Under the pieces are notes generated by a model that was not told the DNA's origin, searched no databases, and was given only the letters and a program-made list of their open reading frames with translations. DNA of 64,000 nt. Origin: Myxacorys californica WJT36-NPBG1. Its GTDB lineage: Bacteria > Cyanobacteriota > Cyanobacteriia > Leptolyngbyales > Leptolyngbyaceae. Below, piece after piece: positions 37,768 through 46,648 of this stretch. The stretch lies in NCBI GenBank assembly GCA_019359315.1, contig JAHHHO010000026.1, positions 1 to 64,000 of the forward strand, read 5' to 3'. The translations under genes were made by a program, and so were the position numbers. Every line of letters starts with the position of its first letter. The first letter of the stretch is position 1.

Positions 37768-38210
37768 GCGTTGCGCCTCCTGAGTCGTGATGCCTCTCCG
37801 AACGAGACTATATCATCTGGCACATCATAATATGAATTTGCAACCCAAGGTGAGAAAGGCATTTGAATTAAATAGCATTTTCTAAAAATAAAAATAGTTA
37901 TTTTTTAAGGAGAGCTAACTATGTTCAAGCTTTCGCTTTCGACGTCTCGACCAATAGCTACGGATCTTACATACTTAGCTATGACTACCGAGCGATCGCG
38001 ACTCGCTTTGTGAGTGAACGATAAAGCTTTCTCTACAGAATTAAAGCTTTTCCCAAAACTCATCCCTCTCTTGTAGAACCACTGAACCTTCAACGTCGAT
38101 CAAGCAAGACAAGTGAGAAAGTAGTGCGCTTGATATCGCTAAATCATTCCTCTGAAGTGGCGCTTTTCGCTGATCTCGGCTCTCGCTCGATGCATCTCTA
38201 ATACCCTCCT
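37768..38210. other. divergent region of the ParA / nuclease-ParA locus
   Basis: About 440 bases. The ParA-side half has TATAT and TATTAT elements consistent with promoters. The middle holds an AT-rich tract and a ribosome binding site with a tiny open frame (37921-38013). A longer antisense frame (37905-38093, 62 codons, TTG start) overlaps it. Centromere-like (parS) repeats were looked for and not found. Confidence 0.45.
37921..38013 (+). CDS. possible 30-residue small protein or leader peptide
   Basis: An ATG at 37921 follows AAGGAG by eight bases and an AT-rich promoter-like tract, the best ribosome binding site in the gap. It opens a 30-codon frame (MFKLSLSTSRPIATDLTYLA and ten more residues). 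The peptide resembles no family I know. It lies about 200 bases upstream of the nuclease-ParA fusion and could be a leader or small regulator, or chance. The antisense strand is also open in this region. Confidence 0.3.
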   Translation: MFKLSLSTSRPIATDLTYLAMTTERSRLAL

Positions 38211-39740
38211 GTGACCGCTATGCCAGTTTCAGCAAATCCTGCTCGATTTAAGTTTTTAGGTTCTATCACTCTCAGTAGCAGTGAGTCAGATGTCGAACAC
38301 AAAGTCATCATTCCGCTTCTACAAGCTCTCGGCTATCACGATGGGGACTGGAAAACGCAGGTAACGATCGGCAAAGTCAAGCTAGATTTTTTGGTACAGT
38401 CGCATCCTTCCACGCTTCATGCTTTGCCGTACTTAGTGATTGAAGCAAAATCTCCTAGAAAAGATCTCTCTCGAAATCTTTGGCAGTTGAAGAGCTACTT
38501 GCGGGAAACGGGCGCAGCGTTGGGGTTATTAACGAACGGCTATCAGTTTCACTTGCTCTATCACTATGATGGAGAAATTAGCGCGATCGCTTCATATTCT
38601 AAAGAAACGCTGATCGAAAATTTTTCGTTGTTCTACATACTCTGCAGTAAAGAAACTTGCCTAAAATTTGGTGATGCGATTCATCAAAGTCAGCAGCAAG
38701 TTCACTCTAATTTTCTAAGTCACATTGCAACTGCTTTTGAGAACCAAGACATGTTTGAACTATTTAAAAGAAGAAATCCTTCTGGCGCAGCAGTTAGCCC
38801 AGAGCGTAACTTTAAAGAAACCACACCCGCCAGATCTCCGATCGAGCGAGAGACCGCATCTCCATCTAGCGATCGTGTGCAAAGGAAAGGCATGGTGATC
38901 ACGGTCTTCAACAACAAGGGTGGCGTTGGTAAAACGACAATGACGATTAACCTTGCTGCCGCTCTAAGCAAGCTAGGTAAACGGGTTCTTTTGATTGACG
39001 TTGACGCACAAGCAAATTTGACAATGGGGTTAGGAATTGATCCTCTAGAAGATGTTGAGGATCAGGGCAAAAAAGATATTGTTCATCTATTAACTGAGTC
39101 GAGAACTCTTCTACCTAGTACGATCATCTCCAAGACTTGGGGAGATGTTGAATTAGATATTGTTCCCTCTAATATTCGCCTGATTAAGGAAGAAGCTTTT
39201 CTGATTCAGGCGGTAGACGGTGAATATGCTCTAAGAAAAAAACTAAGAGATTATCGACACGACTATGACTATATATTTATTGACCCGCCTCCATCTTTCG
39301 GCAAATTCAACGAGATTGCTTTGATGGCAGCCTCAGCGATTTTGATTCCGACTCAATTAGCTCCCTATCCAATTCGGGCACTGGAATTTGTGATTGGCAG
39401 AGCGATAGAAGTGCAGCGAGATAATCCTCTACCAATATTGGGGATTGCCGTCAGTATGTACGACAAAAAAGTGAAAATTTTACATCGACAAATGGCTGAA
39501 AAAATCAAAGAGATTGTAAGGGGTTTTCCTACTTATGGAAATATTGGTTTGTTTCCTGAAGAAACCTGGATACCCCAACTTAAAATTGTGTCTTCTATAC
39601 CTGAAAAAGGCTATCCGCTTTGCTATGCAGAGTTTGATTCTTCTTTAATCAGAGCAGATAAGGAAGCCGCTCAAGATGCGTTTAATTGCTACTTGAAAAT
39701 GGCTCAACATTTGGTACTACTAATGGAACAAGGAAACTAA
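38211..39740 (+). CDS. fusion of type I restriction-like nuclease domain to ParA ATPase
   Basis: A 509-residue two-domain protein. Residues 15-185 match the HSDR_N domain of type I restriction endonucleases. The PD-(D/E)XK residues appear in order: Glu29 (DVEHK), Asp59 (KLDFLV), Glu78-x-Lys80 (VIEAK) and the following Gln92 helix (WQLKSYL). A polar linker (190-226) leads to a complete ParA ATPase: KGGVGKTT (236-243), LIDVDAQ (261-267) and FIDPPPS (356-362). All catalytic residues are kept, so both parts should be active. It lies three bases before the ParB-like gene. GTG 38211 or ATG 38220 could start it. The function is unknown; see findings. Confidence 0.9.
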   Translation: MTAMPVSANPARFKFLGSITLSSSESDVEHKVIIPLLQALGYHDGDWKTQVTIGKVKLDFLVQSHPSTLHALPYLVIEAKSPRKDLSRNLWQLKSYLRETGAALGLLTNGYQFHLLYHYDGEISAIASYSKETLIENFSLFYILCSKETCLKFGDAIHQSQQQVHSNFLSHIATAFENQDMFELFKRRNPSGAAVSPERNFKETTPARSPIERETASPSSDRVQRKGMVITVFNNKGGVGKTTMTINLAAALSKLGKRVLLIDVDAQANLTMGLGIDPLEDVEDQGKKDIVHLLTESRTLLPSTIISKTWGDVELDIVPSNIRLIKEEAFLIQAVDGEYALRKKLRDYRHDYDYIFIDPPPSFGKFNEIALMAASAILIPTQLAPYPIRALEFVIGRAIEVQRDNPLPILGIAVSMYDKKVKILHRQMAEKIKEIVRGFPTYGNIGLFPEETWIPQLKIVSSIPEKGYPLCYAEFDSSLIRADKEAAQDAFNCYLKMAQHLVLLMEQGN

Positions 39741-39743
39741 TCT

Positions 39744-40535
39744 ATGGATTTTACTAGGCGACAACAACAGATTATTGATAGGTTACGTCCGAAACCTGTT
39801 CATCATGGTCAATTGGAAACGATATTGATCGCTGTTCCAAATTTAAGCCCTGAAGATATTTCACCTGAGCGATGGCAAGTTCTCAAAGATAGCCTTGTCC
39901 AAGAAGGTAGCAATTTGATTCCTCTAGTTGTGCGTCGCACTGAAGCTTACGCCGATGAAGACTATGAGGTCATTTATGGAGCAGATTGGTGTCTGGTTGC
40001 GAGAGAACTAGACATTGCGAGATTATGGGTTTGGGTGTTTGATCTCGATGATGAACAGGCTGCTGTTACTAGGTTAGAGATGGAGTTGTTACTCGGTAAT
40101 TCGGCAATTTCCACATCGTCGCCTGACGAAATTCAGCAGTTAAGTACTTTGATACAACGATCGGAGCAGTCGCTTGATAGGAAGATACGCCAACAATTTA
40201 ACAGTTTGTTGCAACACCTAGAGCAGTCATTTGAGGAAAGAATTACTCAGCAGATAGATGTCTTGTTTGAGCGTCTAGAGCAATCACTTGAGCAGAAGAT
40301 TAGTCACCATTCTGAGACAGTGAATAGCGCGATCGCCGAACTCAAGCAAACTTTTACCGAACAGAGTAGTTCTCGCCGAAAAGTAGCAACATCGAGCGAG
40401 AGTCGATATAGCAAAATGAAAGTTGCTGAGCTTCGACAGCTTGCTAAGGAACGTCAGTTAAACCCACCTTCACGCCTACTCAAGCAGGAACTCATCGATT
40501 TGCTAGATAACGCTGATCAATCCCTGGTTAGCTAA
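39744..40535 (+). CDS. ParB-like, coiled-coil, SAP/Rho-N-like domain protein
   Basis: A 263-residue three-part protein. Residues 20-110 resemble the ParB N-terminal domain (NLIPLVVRRTE, YEVIYGADW, WVFDLDDEQA), but the usual GERR motif reads GADW, so CTP/nuclease-type chemistry may be lost. Residues 120-205 form a coiled coil with a repeating LEQSLxxKI pattern. Residues 223-258 (KMKVAELRQLAKERQL, then KQELIDLL) look like a SAP or Rho-N nucleic-acid-binding motif. It begins three bases after the fusion gene and should be its partner. No classical ParB DNA-binding HTH is visible. Confidence 0.82.
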   Translation: MDFTRRQQQIIDRLRPKPVHHGQLETILIAVPNLSPEDISPERWQVLKDSLVQEGSNLIPLVVRRTEAYADEDYEVIYGADWCLVARELDIARLWVWVFDLDDEQAAVTRLEMELLLGNSAISTSSPDEIQQLSTLIQRSEQSLDRKIRQQFNSLLQHLEQSFEERITQQIDVLFERLEQSLEQKISHHSETVNSAIAELKQTFTEQSSSRRKVATSSESRYSKMKVAELRQLAKERQLNPPSRLLKQELIDLLDNADQSLVS

Positions 40536-40603
40536 GCAGAGTGTTAGGCTGAAGGAAGATAGTTTGGGTCATTGACCTGACTATTTTTCAATTCATTCTT
40601 TTG

Positions 40604-42268
40604 ATGATGCAATTGGTGACTTCACTTCCTCTCTCTGATGAACAGTTATTATTTACACCTGCGACTCCTCAAGCAGATGCAATTCCGCTTATTTTCGCAT
40701 TTCCTAATGAATATACCGTTGGCATCACGAGCTTAGGTTTTCAGGTCGTTTGGGCAACGTTGGCATCGCGACCTGATTTAGAAGTCAGCCGATTGTTTAC
40801 GGATGGTCATGAGCCGCTACCTTCACACCCTGAAATTCTCGGCTTCTCGATGTCGTGGGAACTGGATTACGTCAATATTTTAGGACTGTTAGAATCGTTA
40901 AACGTTCCGATTCGGAGCCAAAATCGCACGTCCGCTCATCCCCTCGTGTTTGGTGGCGGCCCTGTTCTCACTGCCAATCCCGAACCTTATGCAGACTTCT
41001 TTGACGTATTTCTGCTCGGCGATGGTGAAATTTTGCTCAATGCTTTCATCACTGCGTATCAAGAGGTTCGCCACGCCGATCGCAACACACAGCTCCGACA
41101 TCTCGCGCAAGTCCCAGGCATCTACGTTCCGAGTTTGTATGAAGTGACGTATGTAAGTTCAGAGGGCGCGATCGCAGCCATCCATCCCATCGACAGCACG
41201 ATCCCCGCACGAGTCGAAAAGCAAACCTATCGCGGCAATACCTTATCGACCTCTACCGTAGTGACCGAGAGAGCGGCGTGGGAAAACATCTTTATGGTGG
41301 AAGTTGTTCGCAGTTGCCCTGAAATGTGTCGCTTCTGCCTCGCCAGCTATCTTACTCTGCCGTTTCGGATTGCCGATGTAGAAGACTCGCTTATGCCCGC
41401 GATCGCACGAGGATTAGAAGTCACCAATCGGCTCGGACTCCTCGGAGCTTCGGTGACTCAACATCCAGAATTTGAGACGCTGCTAGACTACCTCAACGCC
41501 CCAAAATATGACGACGTACGAATTAGTCTTGCCTCAGTTCGTACCAACACCGTGACGGAGAAATTAGCGAAAACGCTAGTCAAACACGATTCAAAATCGA
41601 TCACGATCGCAGTGGAAAGCGGCAGCGCTCGCTTACGCCAAATTATCAATAAAAAACTGACTACTGACGAAATTATTCAAGCCGGAATTAACGCAAAGGC
41701 AGGCGGTTTGAGCAGCGTCAAATTATATGGAATGGTCGGCATTCCGGGCGAGGAATCTGAAGACCTCGATCACACCGTCAAGATGATGCGAGATCTGAAG
41801 AAAGCCGCTCCTGGCTTGCGGCTCACGCTTGGATGTAGCACCTTTGTGCCGAAAGCACATACCCCGTTTCAATGGTTTGGCGTTAACTCAAAAGCCGAAA
41901 AACGGCTCCAGTTCTTGCAGAAAAACCTGCGATCGCAAGGCATTGACTTTCGCCCTGAAAGCTACAACTGGTCAGTTATTCAGGCATTATTATCTCGTGG
42001 CGATCGTCGCCTTTCTCGCCTGCTCGAACTCACTCGCCACTATGGAGATTCTTTAGGCAGTTATCGTCGCGCCTTTAAAGAATTGCGGGGCCACCTTCCT
42101 GACTTAGAGTTTTATGTCCATCAGAATTGGTCACTAGATCAAGTCTTGCCTTGGAGCCATCTGCAAGGTGCATTACCTCCAGCCACCCTAGAAAAACATT
42201 TGCAAGGTGCGATCGCGCTGTTTCCTCAGCCTCCGCAGGAACTAGCCGTCGCCCAGCCTGTTGGGTAG
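40604..42268 (+). CDS. B12-binding-domain radical SAM protein
   Basis: A 554-residue radical SAM enzyme. An N-terminal cobalamin-binding-like domain (about 30-170, with GGGPVLTANPEPY and FLLGDGE) precedes the SAM barrel. The cluster motif is Cys238-x3-Cys242-x2-Cys245 (SCPEMCRFC), with a later GMVGIPGE strand. Relatives are annotated as methyltransferases or TIGR03960-type proteins of unknown substrate. The sequence ATG/TTG at 40601-40607 offers three tandem starts; I use 40604. It follows the ParB-like gene by about 70 bases but need not belong to that system. Confidence 0.85.
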   Translation: MMQLVTSLPLSDEQLLFTPATPQADAIPLIFAFPNEYTVGITSLGFQVVWATLASRPDLEVSRLFTDGHEPLPSHPEILGFSMSWELDYVNILGLLESLNVPIRSQNRTSAHPLVFGGGPVLTANPEPYADFFDVFLLGDGEILLNAFITAYQEVRHADRNTQLRHLAQVPGIYVPSLYEVTYVSSEGAIAAIHPIDSTIPARVEKQTYRGNTLSTSTVVTERAAWENIFMVEVVRSCPEMCRFCLASYLTLPFRIADVEDSLMPAIARGLEVTNRLGLLGASVTQHPEFETLLDYLNAPKYDDVRISLASVRTNTVTEKLAKTLVKHDSKSITIAVESGSARLRQIINKKLTTDEIIQAGINAKAGGLSSVKLYGMVGIPGEESEDLDHTVKMMRDLKKAAPGLRLTLGCSTFVPKAHTPFQWFGVNSKAEKRLQFLQKNLRSQGIDFRPESYNWSVIQALLSRGDRRLSRLLELTRHYGDSLGSYRRAFKELRGHLPDLEFYVHQNWSLDQVLPWSHLQGALPPATLEKHLQGAIALFPQPPQELAVAQPVG

Positions 42269-42287
42269 ACCCGTTAGGCCGATAGAT

Positions 42288-42845
42288 TTAGATAGAGTCA
42301 GACTGCCCCATCGATTCCCACCAGCGATTCAACGGAAAATAGACAACGGGTGCCCACAAACTGCTGAGAATGGCTGAACTGAGGGCAACAAACTGATGAT
42401 ACGTCCAGATTTCTAGCAGCGATCGCCCGCCCTCAAAACTAAACTGAATCGCTATTATCGTCTCCGCTACCACCGCCATGCCAAACACAATCAGTGCCAC
42501 CGAAATAAAGTCCTCCTGTACATAGCGCTGTTTCTGCAGTCGAGCCGTAACAGCACCGACGATCGCTAAACTAATTGCATGAGTGGGAAATGGAGCCGTC
42601 ATCGCATCTTGTAGCAAACCGAGAACCAGCCCTGCGATCGCGCCCTGCCAGAGCGTACGCTTCACACTCCACGCCACCACCCAAATTAATAACCAATTTG
42701 GACTAATGCCAGCTAATTCCATTCCAGGCAATCGAGCTGGCAAAATCAGCAAACACAGAAACACAGAACCAGCCGTAACTCCCCAATTGATAAATGGGCG
42801 AGAAGCAGGATACTGCTCGATAAAGTTATCTAACGCCTGGCTCAT
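42288..42845 (-). CDS. mreD: rod shape-determining protein MreD
   Basis: A 185-residue membrane protein with five to six hydrophobic segments and the conserved SPNWLLIWVVAWSVKR and GLVLGLLQDAM segments of MreD. It is an inner-membrane part of the elongasome that links MreB to peptidoglycan synthases. Its ATG overlaps the mreC stop as ATGA, so it is the last, coupled gene of the mreBCD order. Confidence 0.9.
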   Translation of the reverse strand: MSQALDNFIEQYPASRPFINWGVTAGSVFLCLLILPARLPGMELAGISPNWLLIWVVAWSVKRTLWQGAIAGLVLGLLQDAMTAPFPTHAISLAIVGAVTARLQKQRYVQEDFISVALIVFGMAVVAETIIAIQFSFEGGRSLLEIWTYHQFVALSSAILSSLWAPVVYFPLNRWWESMGQSDSI

Positions 42846-43675
42846 GGTGCTGTAGGGGAGGGGGTAGAAGACTCTTCTGGGGTAGGAGAAGCAGGCACAT
42901 CGCTAGGCGCAGGAGCAGGCAACGACTCCGCTTCACCAGGCGACTTCGGATAAACGATCGCCCATTCTAGAGCGCCGATTGGCGCTGACAGTTCGATCAC
43001 TGCCTCCGGCGCTGGGCTTTTTGCCGTATCAACGGATTCAATACGCCCTACCGGAAGCCCAGACGGAAATCGGCCACTGAGCGAAGAAGTCGTTACTACA
43101 TCGCCGCGACGTACATCCGGATTCTTCTCATAAAACTCGATCACCGCCCGATTTCCCAAATTTCCCCGCATCGATCCCATCGCTCGACTGCGACTAATCA
43201 TGACGCCAACGCGACTGGTTGGGTCACTGAGCAACAGCACGCGGCTGGTACGGGCGGTCACACTGGTCACGCGCCCCACAACCCCACCCGGACTCCGAAC
43301 AACGCTTCCCGTCTCAACCCCATCTTGAGCGCCTCGCCCCAAGCTGATCTGCTGCCACCAATGATCTGCACTCCGCCCAATCACTGGAGCCGTAATGCCT
43401 TTCGCTTTAGCAGACTGCGCAAATCCGAGAAGCTCTTCTAGGCGCTGATTTTTACTCTCAAGCTCAATTAATCGCTCCTGGAGCTCTAGCATCTCAGGAT
43501 TAGAGGATTGGGCTGGAGGAGCAGGTTTTGATAAAAAGGGGCGGGTCAACCATTGATAGGTTTCTAGCACCACCCCTCCGTGGGTTTGCCGAATCAACAA
43601 TGCCGTTCCTATAGCAACACTTGTCAAAGTGGCTTGGATGCCATACCGATCCCACCAACGGCGCAGTGCAAACAT
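42842..43675 (-). CDS. mreC: rod shape-determining protein MreC
   Basis: A 277-residue protein with an N-terminal transmembrane helix (about 15-33), a coiled coil (about 58-80) and two beta-barrel subdomains (GAQDGVETGSVV, LSDPTSRVGVMISRS, SGRFPSGLPVGRI). It is periplasmic and scaffolds the cell-elongation machinery. The C-terminal tail of about 30 residues is Pro/Ser-rich and apparently disordered. It lies between mreB (117 bases upstream) and mreD (overlapping). Confidence 0.93.
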   Translation of the reverse strand: MFALRRWWDRYGIQATLTSVAIGTALLIRQTHGGVVLETYQWLTRPFLSKPAPPAQSSNPEMLELQERLIELESKNQRLEELLGFAQSAKAKGITAPVIGRSADHWWQQISLGRGAQDGVETGSVVRSPGGVVGRVTSVTARTSRVLLLSDPTSRVGVMISRSRAMGSMRGNLGNRAVIEFYEKNPDVRRGDVVTTSSLSGRFPSGLPVGRIESVDTAKSPAPEAVIELSAPIGALEWAIVYPKSPGEAESLPAPAPSDVPASPTPEESSTPSPTAP

Positions 43676-43791
43676 GCGAATTTCTCGTTCTTTGGCTGGT
43701 TAACGTTCACAAAAGTATAGCTCCGAATTGTCAGAGCCTTAGCACAATTTCCTCAGTTCCAGCATGGAGATCGGGAAAGTGTAGCAGATTT

Positions 43792-44841
43792 TTATCGGGG
43801 TGGACGAGTGCTGAACACTCGCTCTAGCTGCTTAAAGTTTTCTAGGACGCGACCTGTACCCAAAACGACGCAGCTTAACGGATCAGCCGCGACGTGAACC
43901 ACGATTCCAGTTTCGTGACTAATGAGGGTATCAATGCCTTTGAGCAATGCGCCGCCCCCCGCCAGCATGATACCGCGATCGATGATGTCTGCCGCTAATT
44001 CGGGAGGCGTCCGCTCTAGCGTCCGCTTCACCGCATCGATAATCACAGATAGCGGCTCTGACATACTTTCGCGAATCTCGGGACTTTTGATTGTGACGGT
44101 TCGAGGTAGGCCAGACAGGAGGTGCAAGCCTCGCACTTCCATCAGAGAATCGTCATCAAACGTACCAGGGTAAGCTGATCCAACTTGAATTTTGATTTCT
44201 TCTGCCGTCCGTTCCCCAATCACCAGGTTGTGGACTTTCTTCATGTATTGAACGATCGCATCGGTCAGTTCATCTCCGGCGACGCGAACCGATTCACTCA
44301 GAACCGTGCCTTGCAAACTGAGAACGGCAACTTCAGTCGTGCCGCCACCGATATCGATAATCATGTTTCCAGTCGGTTCTGCGACTGGAAGCCCTGCCCC
44401 GATCGCGGCGGCCACAGGTTCATCAATCAAATACACCTCGCGAGCACCGGCCTGAGACGCGGCTTCCATGACCGCTCGCCGCTCCACTCCAGTAACACCG
44501 CTCGGAATTCCAATCACGATGCGGGGCGAGACGAGGGCTTTGCCTTCATTCACTCGCTGGATAAAATGCTTCAGCATTAGTTCAGCTGTATCAAAATCTG
44601 CGATAACACCATCCCGCAAAGGGCGCAGAGCGATAACGTTGCCAGGAGTTCGTCCTAGCATTCTTTTCGCGTCTTCTCCAACTGCCAACGGAATTCTGTC
44701 ATTAGCGTCCATCGCCACTACGGAGGGTTCTTGCAAGACGATGCCTTTACCGGATACGTAGACTAGTGTATTTGCAGTACCGAGATCGATACCCATGTCC
44801 CGTGATAGGGAAAAGCGGGAGAAGCCACTGAAAAGACCCAC
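43792..44841 (-). CDS. mreB: rod shape-determining protein MreB
   Basis: A 349-residue bacterial actin. The phosphate-1 motif DMGIDLGTANTLVY, phosphate-2 DIGGGTTEVAVLS and the adenosine motif LAGGGALLKG are present. It forms membrane-bound filaments that guide lateral wall synthesis. The start is a GTG at 44841 (MGLFSGFSRFS); the sequence between this and DMGID is a short amphipathic membrane-binding segment. It is the first gene of mreBCD, divergent from ssb. Confidence 0.96.
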   Translation of the reverse strand: MGLFSGFSRFSLSRDMGIDLGTANTLVYVSGKGIVLQEPSVVAMDANDRIPLAVGEDAKRMLGRTPGNVIALRPLRDGVIADFDTAELMLKHFIQRVNEGKALVSPRIVIGIPSGVTGVERRAVMEAASQAGAREVYLIDEPVAAAIGAGLPVAEPTGNMIIDIGGGTTEVAVLSLQGTVLSESVRVAGDELTDAIVQYMKKVHNLVIGERTAEEIKIQVGSAYPGTFDDDSLMEVRGLHLLSGLPRTVTIKSPEIRESMSEPLSVIIDAVKRTLERTPPELAADIIDRGIMLAGGGALLKGIDTLISHETGIVVHVAADPLSCVVLGTGRVLENFKQLERVFSTRPPR

Positions 44842-45212
44842 TAGTTTCTATGCCTCTTAAAAATGCTACGGATTTGCTCGGACGAAAGTGCAGCTTTTAG
44901 CACTGGCGCTAGTCGATGTGGATTTTATTACAGTTTAGGGGCATAGTCCAGTCAATGGTGAGAATTGTTGAAGCACTCAGTCAAAAAGGCGACGGGAAAG
45001 GCTGAGTAGAAGGCAGAATCATTTTGTGTTCTTTGATTACTAATTGGGCATTAAGCGATAGGACGATCGCAGGTTAAGCAGGTTAATAAGTAGGTTAGTT
45101 AAGTACAAATCTCACGGCAGTAGTGTAACCTTAGATGCTTCTCTTCAATTCATCAGGTAGGGATTGATTAAATTAAAATAGAAGCAGACAGACAAAGTAC
45201 TAGTGAACTACT
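44842..45212. other. divergent mreB / ssb promoter region
   Basis: A 371-base region between two divergent core genes. No gene or structured RNA is evident. It should hold the promoters of both. AT-rich tracts near 45100-45190 precede ssb. Confidence 0.45.
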
Positions 45213-45581
45213 ATGAGCTTAAACGTCGTGACATTGGTGGGACGGGTTGGCGGCGATCCGGACGTAAAGTATTTTGAGTCGGGCAGTGTCAAATGTCGGC
45301 TGACGTTGGCCGTGAACCGTCAGACGCGCAACAGCGACCAGCCCGATTGGTTTAATCTGGAATTGTGGGGCAAGCAGGCGGACGTAGCCGCAAACTATGT
45401 TCGTAAAGGCAGTTTGATTGGCGTCAAGGGATCACTGAAGTTTGATTCGTGGGTCGATCGCAATACAGGGGCAAACCGAACCTCTCCGATCGTCGTGGTC
45501 GATCGGCTGCAATTGCTTGGATCAAAGCGTGACTCTGAAGGCGGTGGCTCGGATGCTGCCTCGTATGAAGAGGACTTTTAA
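45213..45581 (+). CDS. ssb: single-stranded DNA-binding protein (SSB)
   Basis: A 122-residue OB-fold protein. It begins MSLNVVTLVGRVGGDPDVKY, has the DNA-contacting WFNLELWGKQADVAANYV segment and ends in an acidic tail (ASYEEDF) that should recruit partner proteins. It binds ssDNA in replication and repair. It is shorter than the enterobacterial SSB but has the usual cyanobacterial length. Confidence 0.92.
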   Translation: MSLNVVTLVGRVGGDPDVKYFESGSVKCRLTLAVNRQTRNSDQPDWFNLELWGKQADVAANYVRKGSLIGVKGSLKFDSWVDRNTGANRTSPIVVVDRLQLLGSKRDSEGGGSDAASYEEDF

Positions 45582-45681
45582 TTCAGCCGCGATCGCGCCA
45601 AAGTTTAGCGCGATCGCACGACTATGAAGCGAACGGGATTTGACGTACATCAAATCCCAAATCCGAGCTTCAGTCATTGAA

Positions 45682-46458
45682 CTAGTAATTGAACTGCAAT
45701 GTCACTGATCCTTCGACTCGCTGTTCACCCCCAACAACGGGTGTAGAGGCATCTGCCGCGCTGAGCTTCGCAAACCGTTCTGCTTGCACCGGAATGGGGG
45801 GAGGCGGCGATGCCGCATTAATTTGAACGCTGACGATCTCTTTTTTCGTCAGATTAAGGGCGCTGAAAACGGCGTCTGCTTGGGATTGGGCGTCTTGTGT
45901 TGCTTTACGGAGCGCTTGTTTTTGGGCCGCCGCGATCGCATCGTCTGCTGCCACAAAACTTACGCCATCAATGCGGCTCGCGCCTGCTTTCACGGCGTCA
46001 TCTAGCAAGGTTCCGGCAGTTTCGGTCGGCACTCGGAAACTGACAATATTGGACGCCGAATAACCCGTCAGCTTTTGAGTATTATTGGCATAGCTGTAGA
46101 CTGGACTGAGATTAATTCCAGTGGTTTCGAGTTTATCGACTCTGCGAGATCGCAGCAGCGTCACCACTGCATTCGAGCGCCGCGCAGCTTCTTGCTGAAC
46201 CTCATTGGCAGTTTTACCTTGAGCCTCAACTCCTAGCCGAACCTGAGCCAACGTGGTTTGGATATCCTCAAATCCTTTTCCTGTAACGGTTAGGGTTTTC
46301 ATTGCTTTTTCTTGCGCGATCGCAGGATTGACCAGTGCAGGACTCAGTATTGTAAGTCCCACCATTCCAAGCGCGAACGGTACAGCCTTAAAACGATTCC
46401 ACCGGGTCGATTGTGTCAGATTTCTCTGTGTCAAATTTCTCTGTGTCAGACTCATCAT
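45682..46458 (-). CDS. SIMPL-domain (DUF541) exported protein
   Basis: A 258-residue protein. A signal peptide (cleaved near NPAIAQEKA) is followed by a SIMPL/DUF541 domain with LTVTGKGFEDIQTTLAQV, SNIVSFRVP and GSVTLQFNY. The domain is of unknown biochemical role, probably an oligomeric envelope protein. The first 15 codons contain a direct repeat (LTQRNLTQRNLTQ), from a 15-bp tandem DNA repeat. Two tandem ATG codons start the gene. Confidence 0.85.
   Translation of the reverse strand: MMSLTQRNLTQRNLTQSTRWNRFKAVPFALGMVGLTILSPALVNPAIAQEKAMKTLTVTGKGFEDIQTTLAQVRLGVEAQGKTANEVQQEAARRSNAVVTLLRSRRVDKLETTGINLSPVYSYANNTQKLTGYSASNIVSFRVPTETAGTLLDDAVKAGASRIDGVSFVAADDAIAAAQKQALRKATQDAQSQADAVFSALNLTKKEIVSVQINAASPPPPIPVQAERFAKLSAADASTPVVGGEQRVEGSVTLQFNY
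46412..46450. repeat. 15-bp tandem repeat in the SIMPL gene N-terminus
   Basis: TGTGTCAGATTTCTC (46412-46426) is followed by TGTGTCAAATTTCTC (46427-46441) and a partial third copy (46442-46450). The unit is five codons long, so copy changes keep the frame. Confidence 0.8.
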
Positions 46459-46648
46459 CTTTTGGACTCCTCACAGGGATTGGATAGGATTGGATGATAT
46501 TACTGTGGCACTGAATCCGTTTGATCGTGTCCTTGGTTACACTTTTCGCAACTTTGGATGTTTGCCGTAATCCAGTAATCCAAAAATGATTCAGAAGATT
46601 TGACAGATACCGTATGATACAAACCTGTTACTCTCAGGGGAGATAATC

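Noticed and set aside
37905-38093. 62-codon minus-strand frame in the ParA spacer
   Set aside because: It has a TTG start and no ribosome binding site at proper distance; kept only as a note beside the plus-strand small frame.
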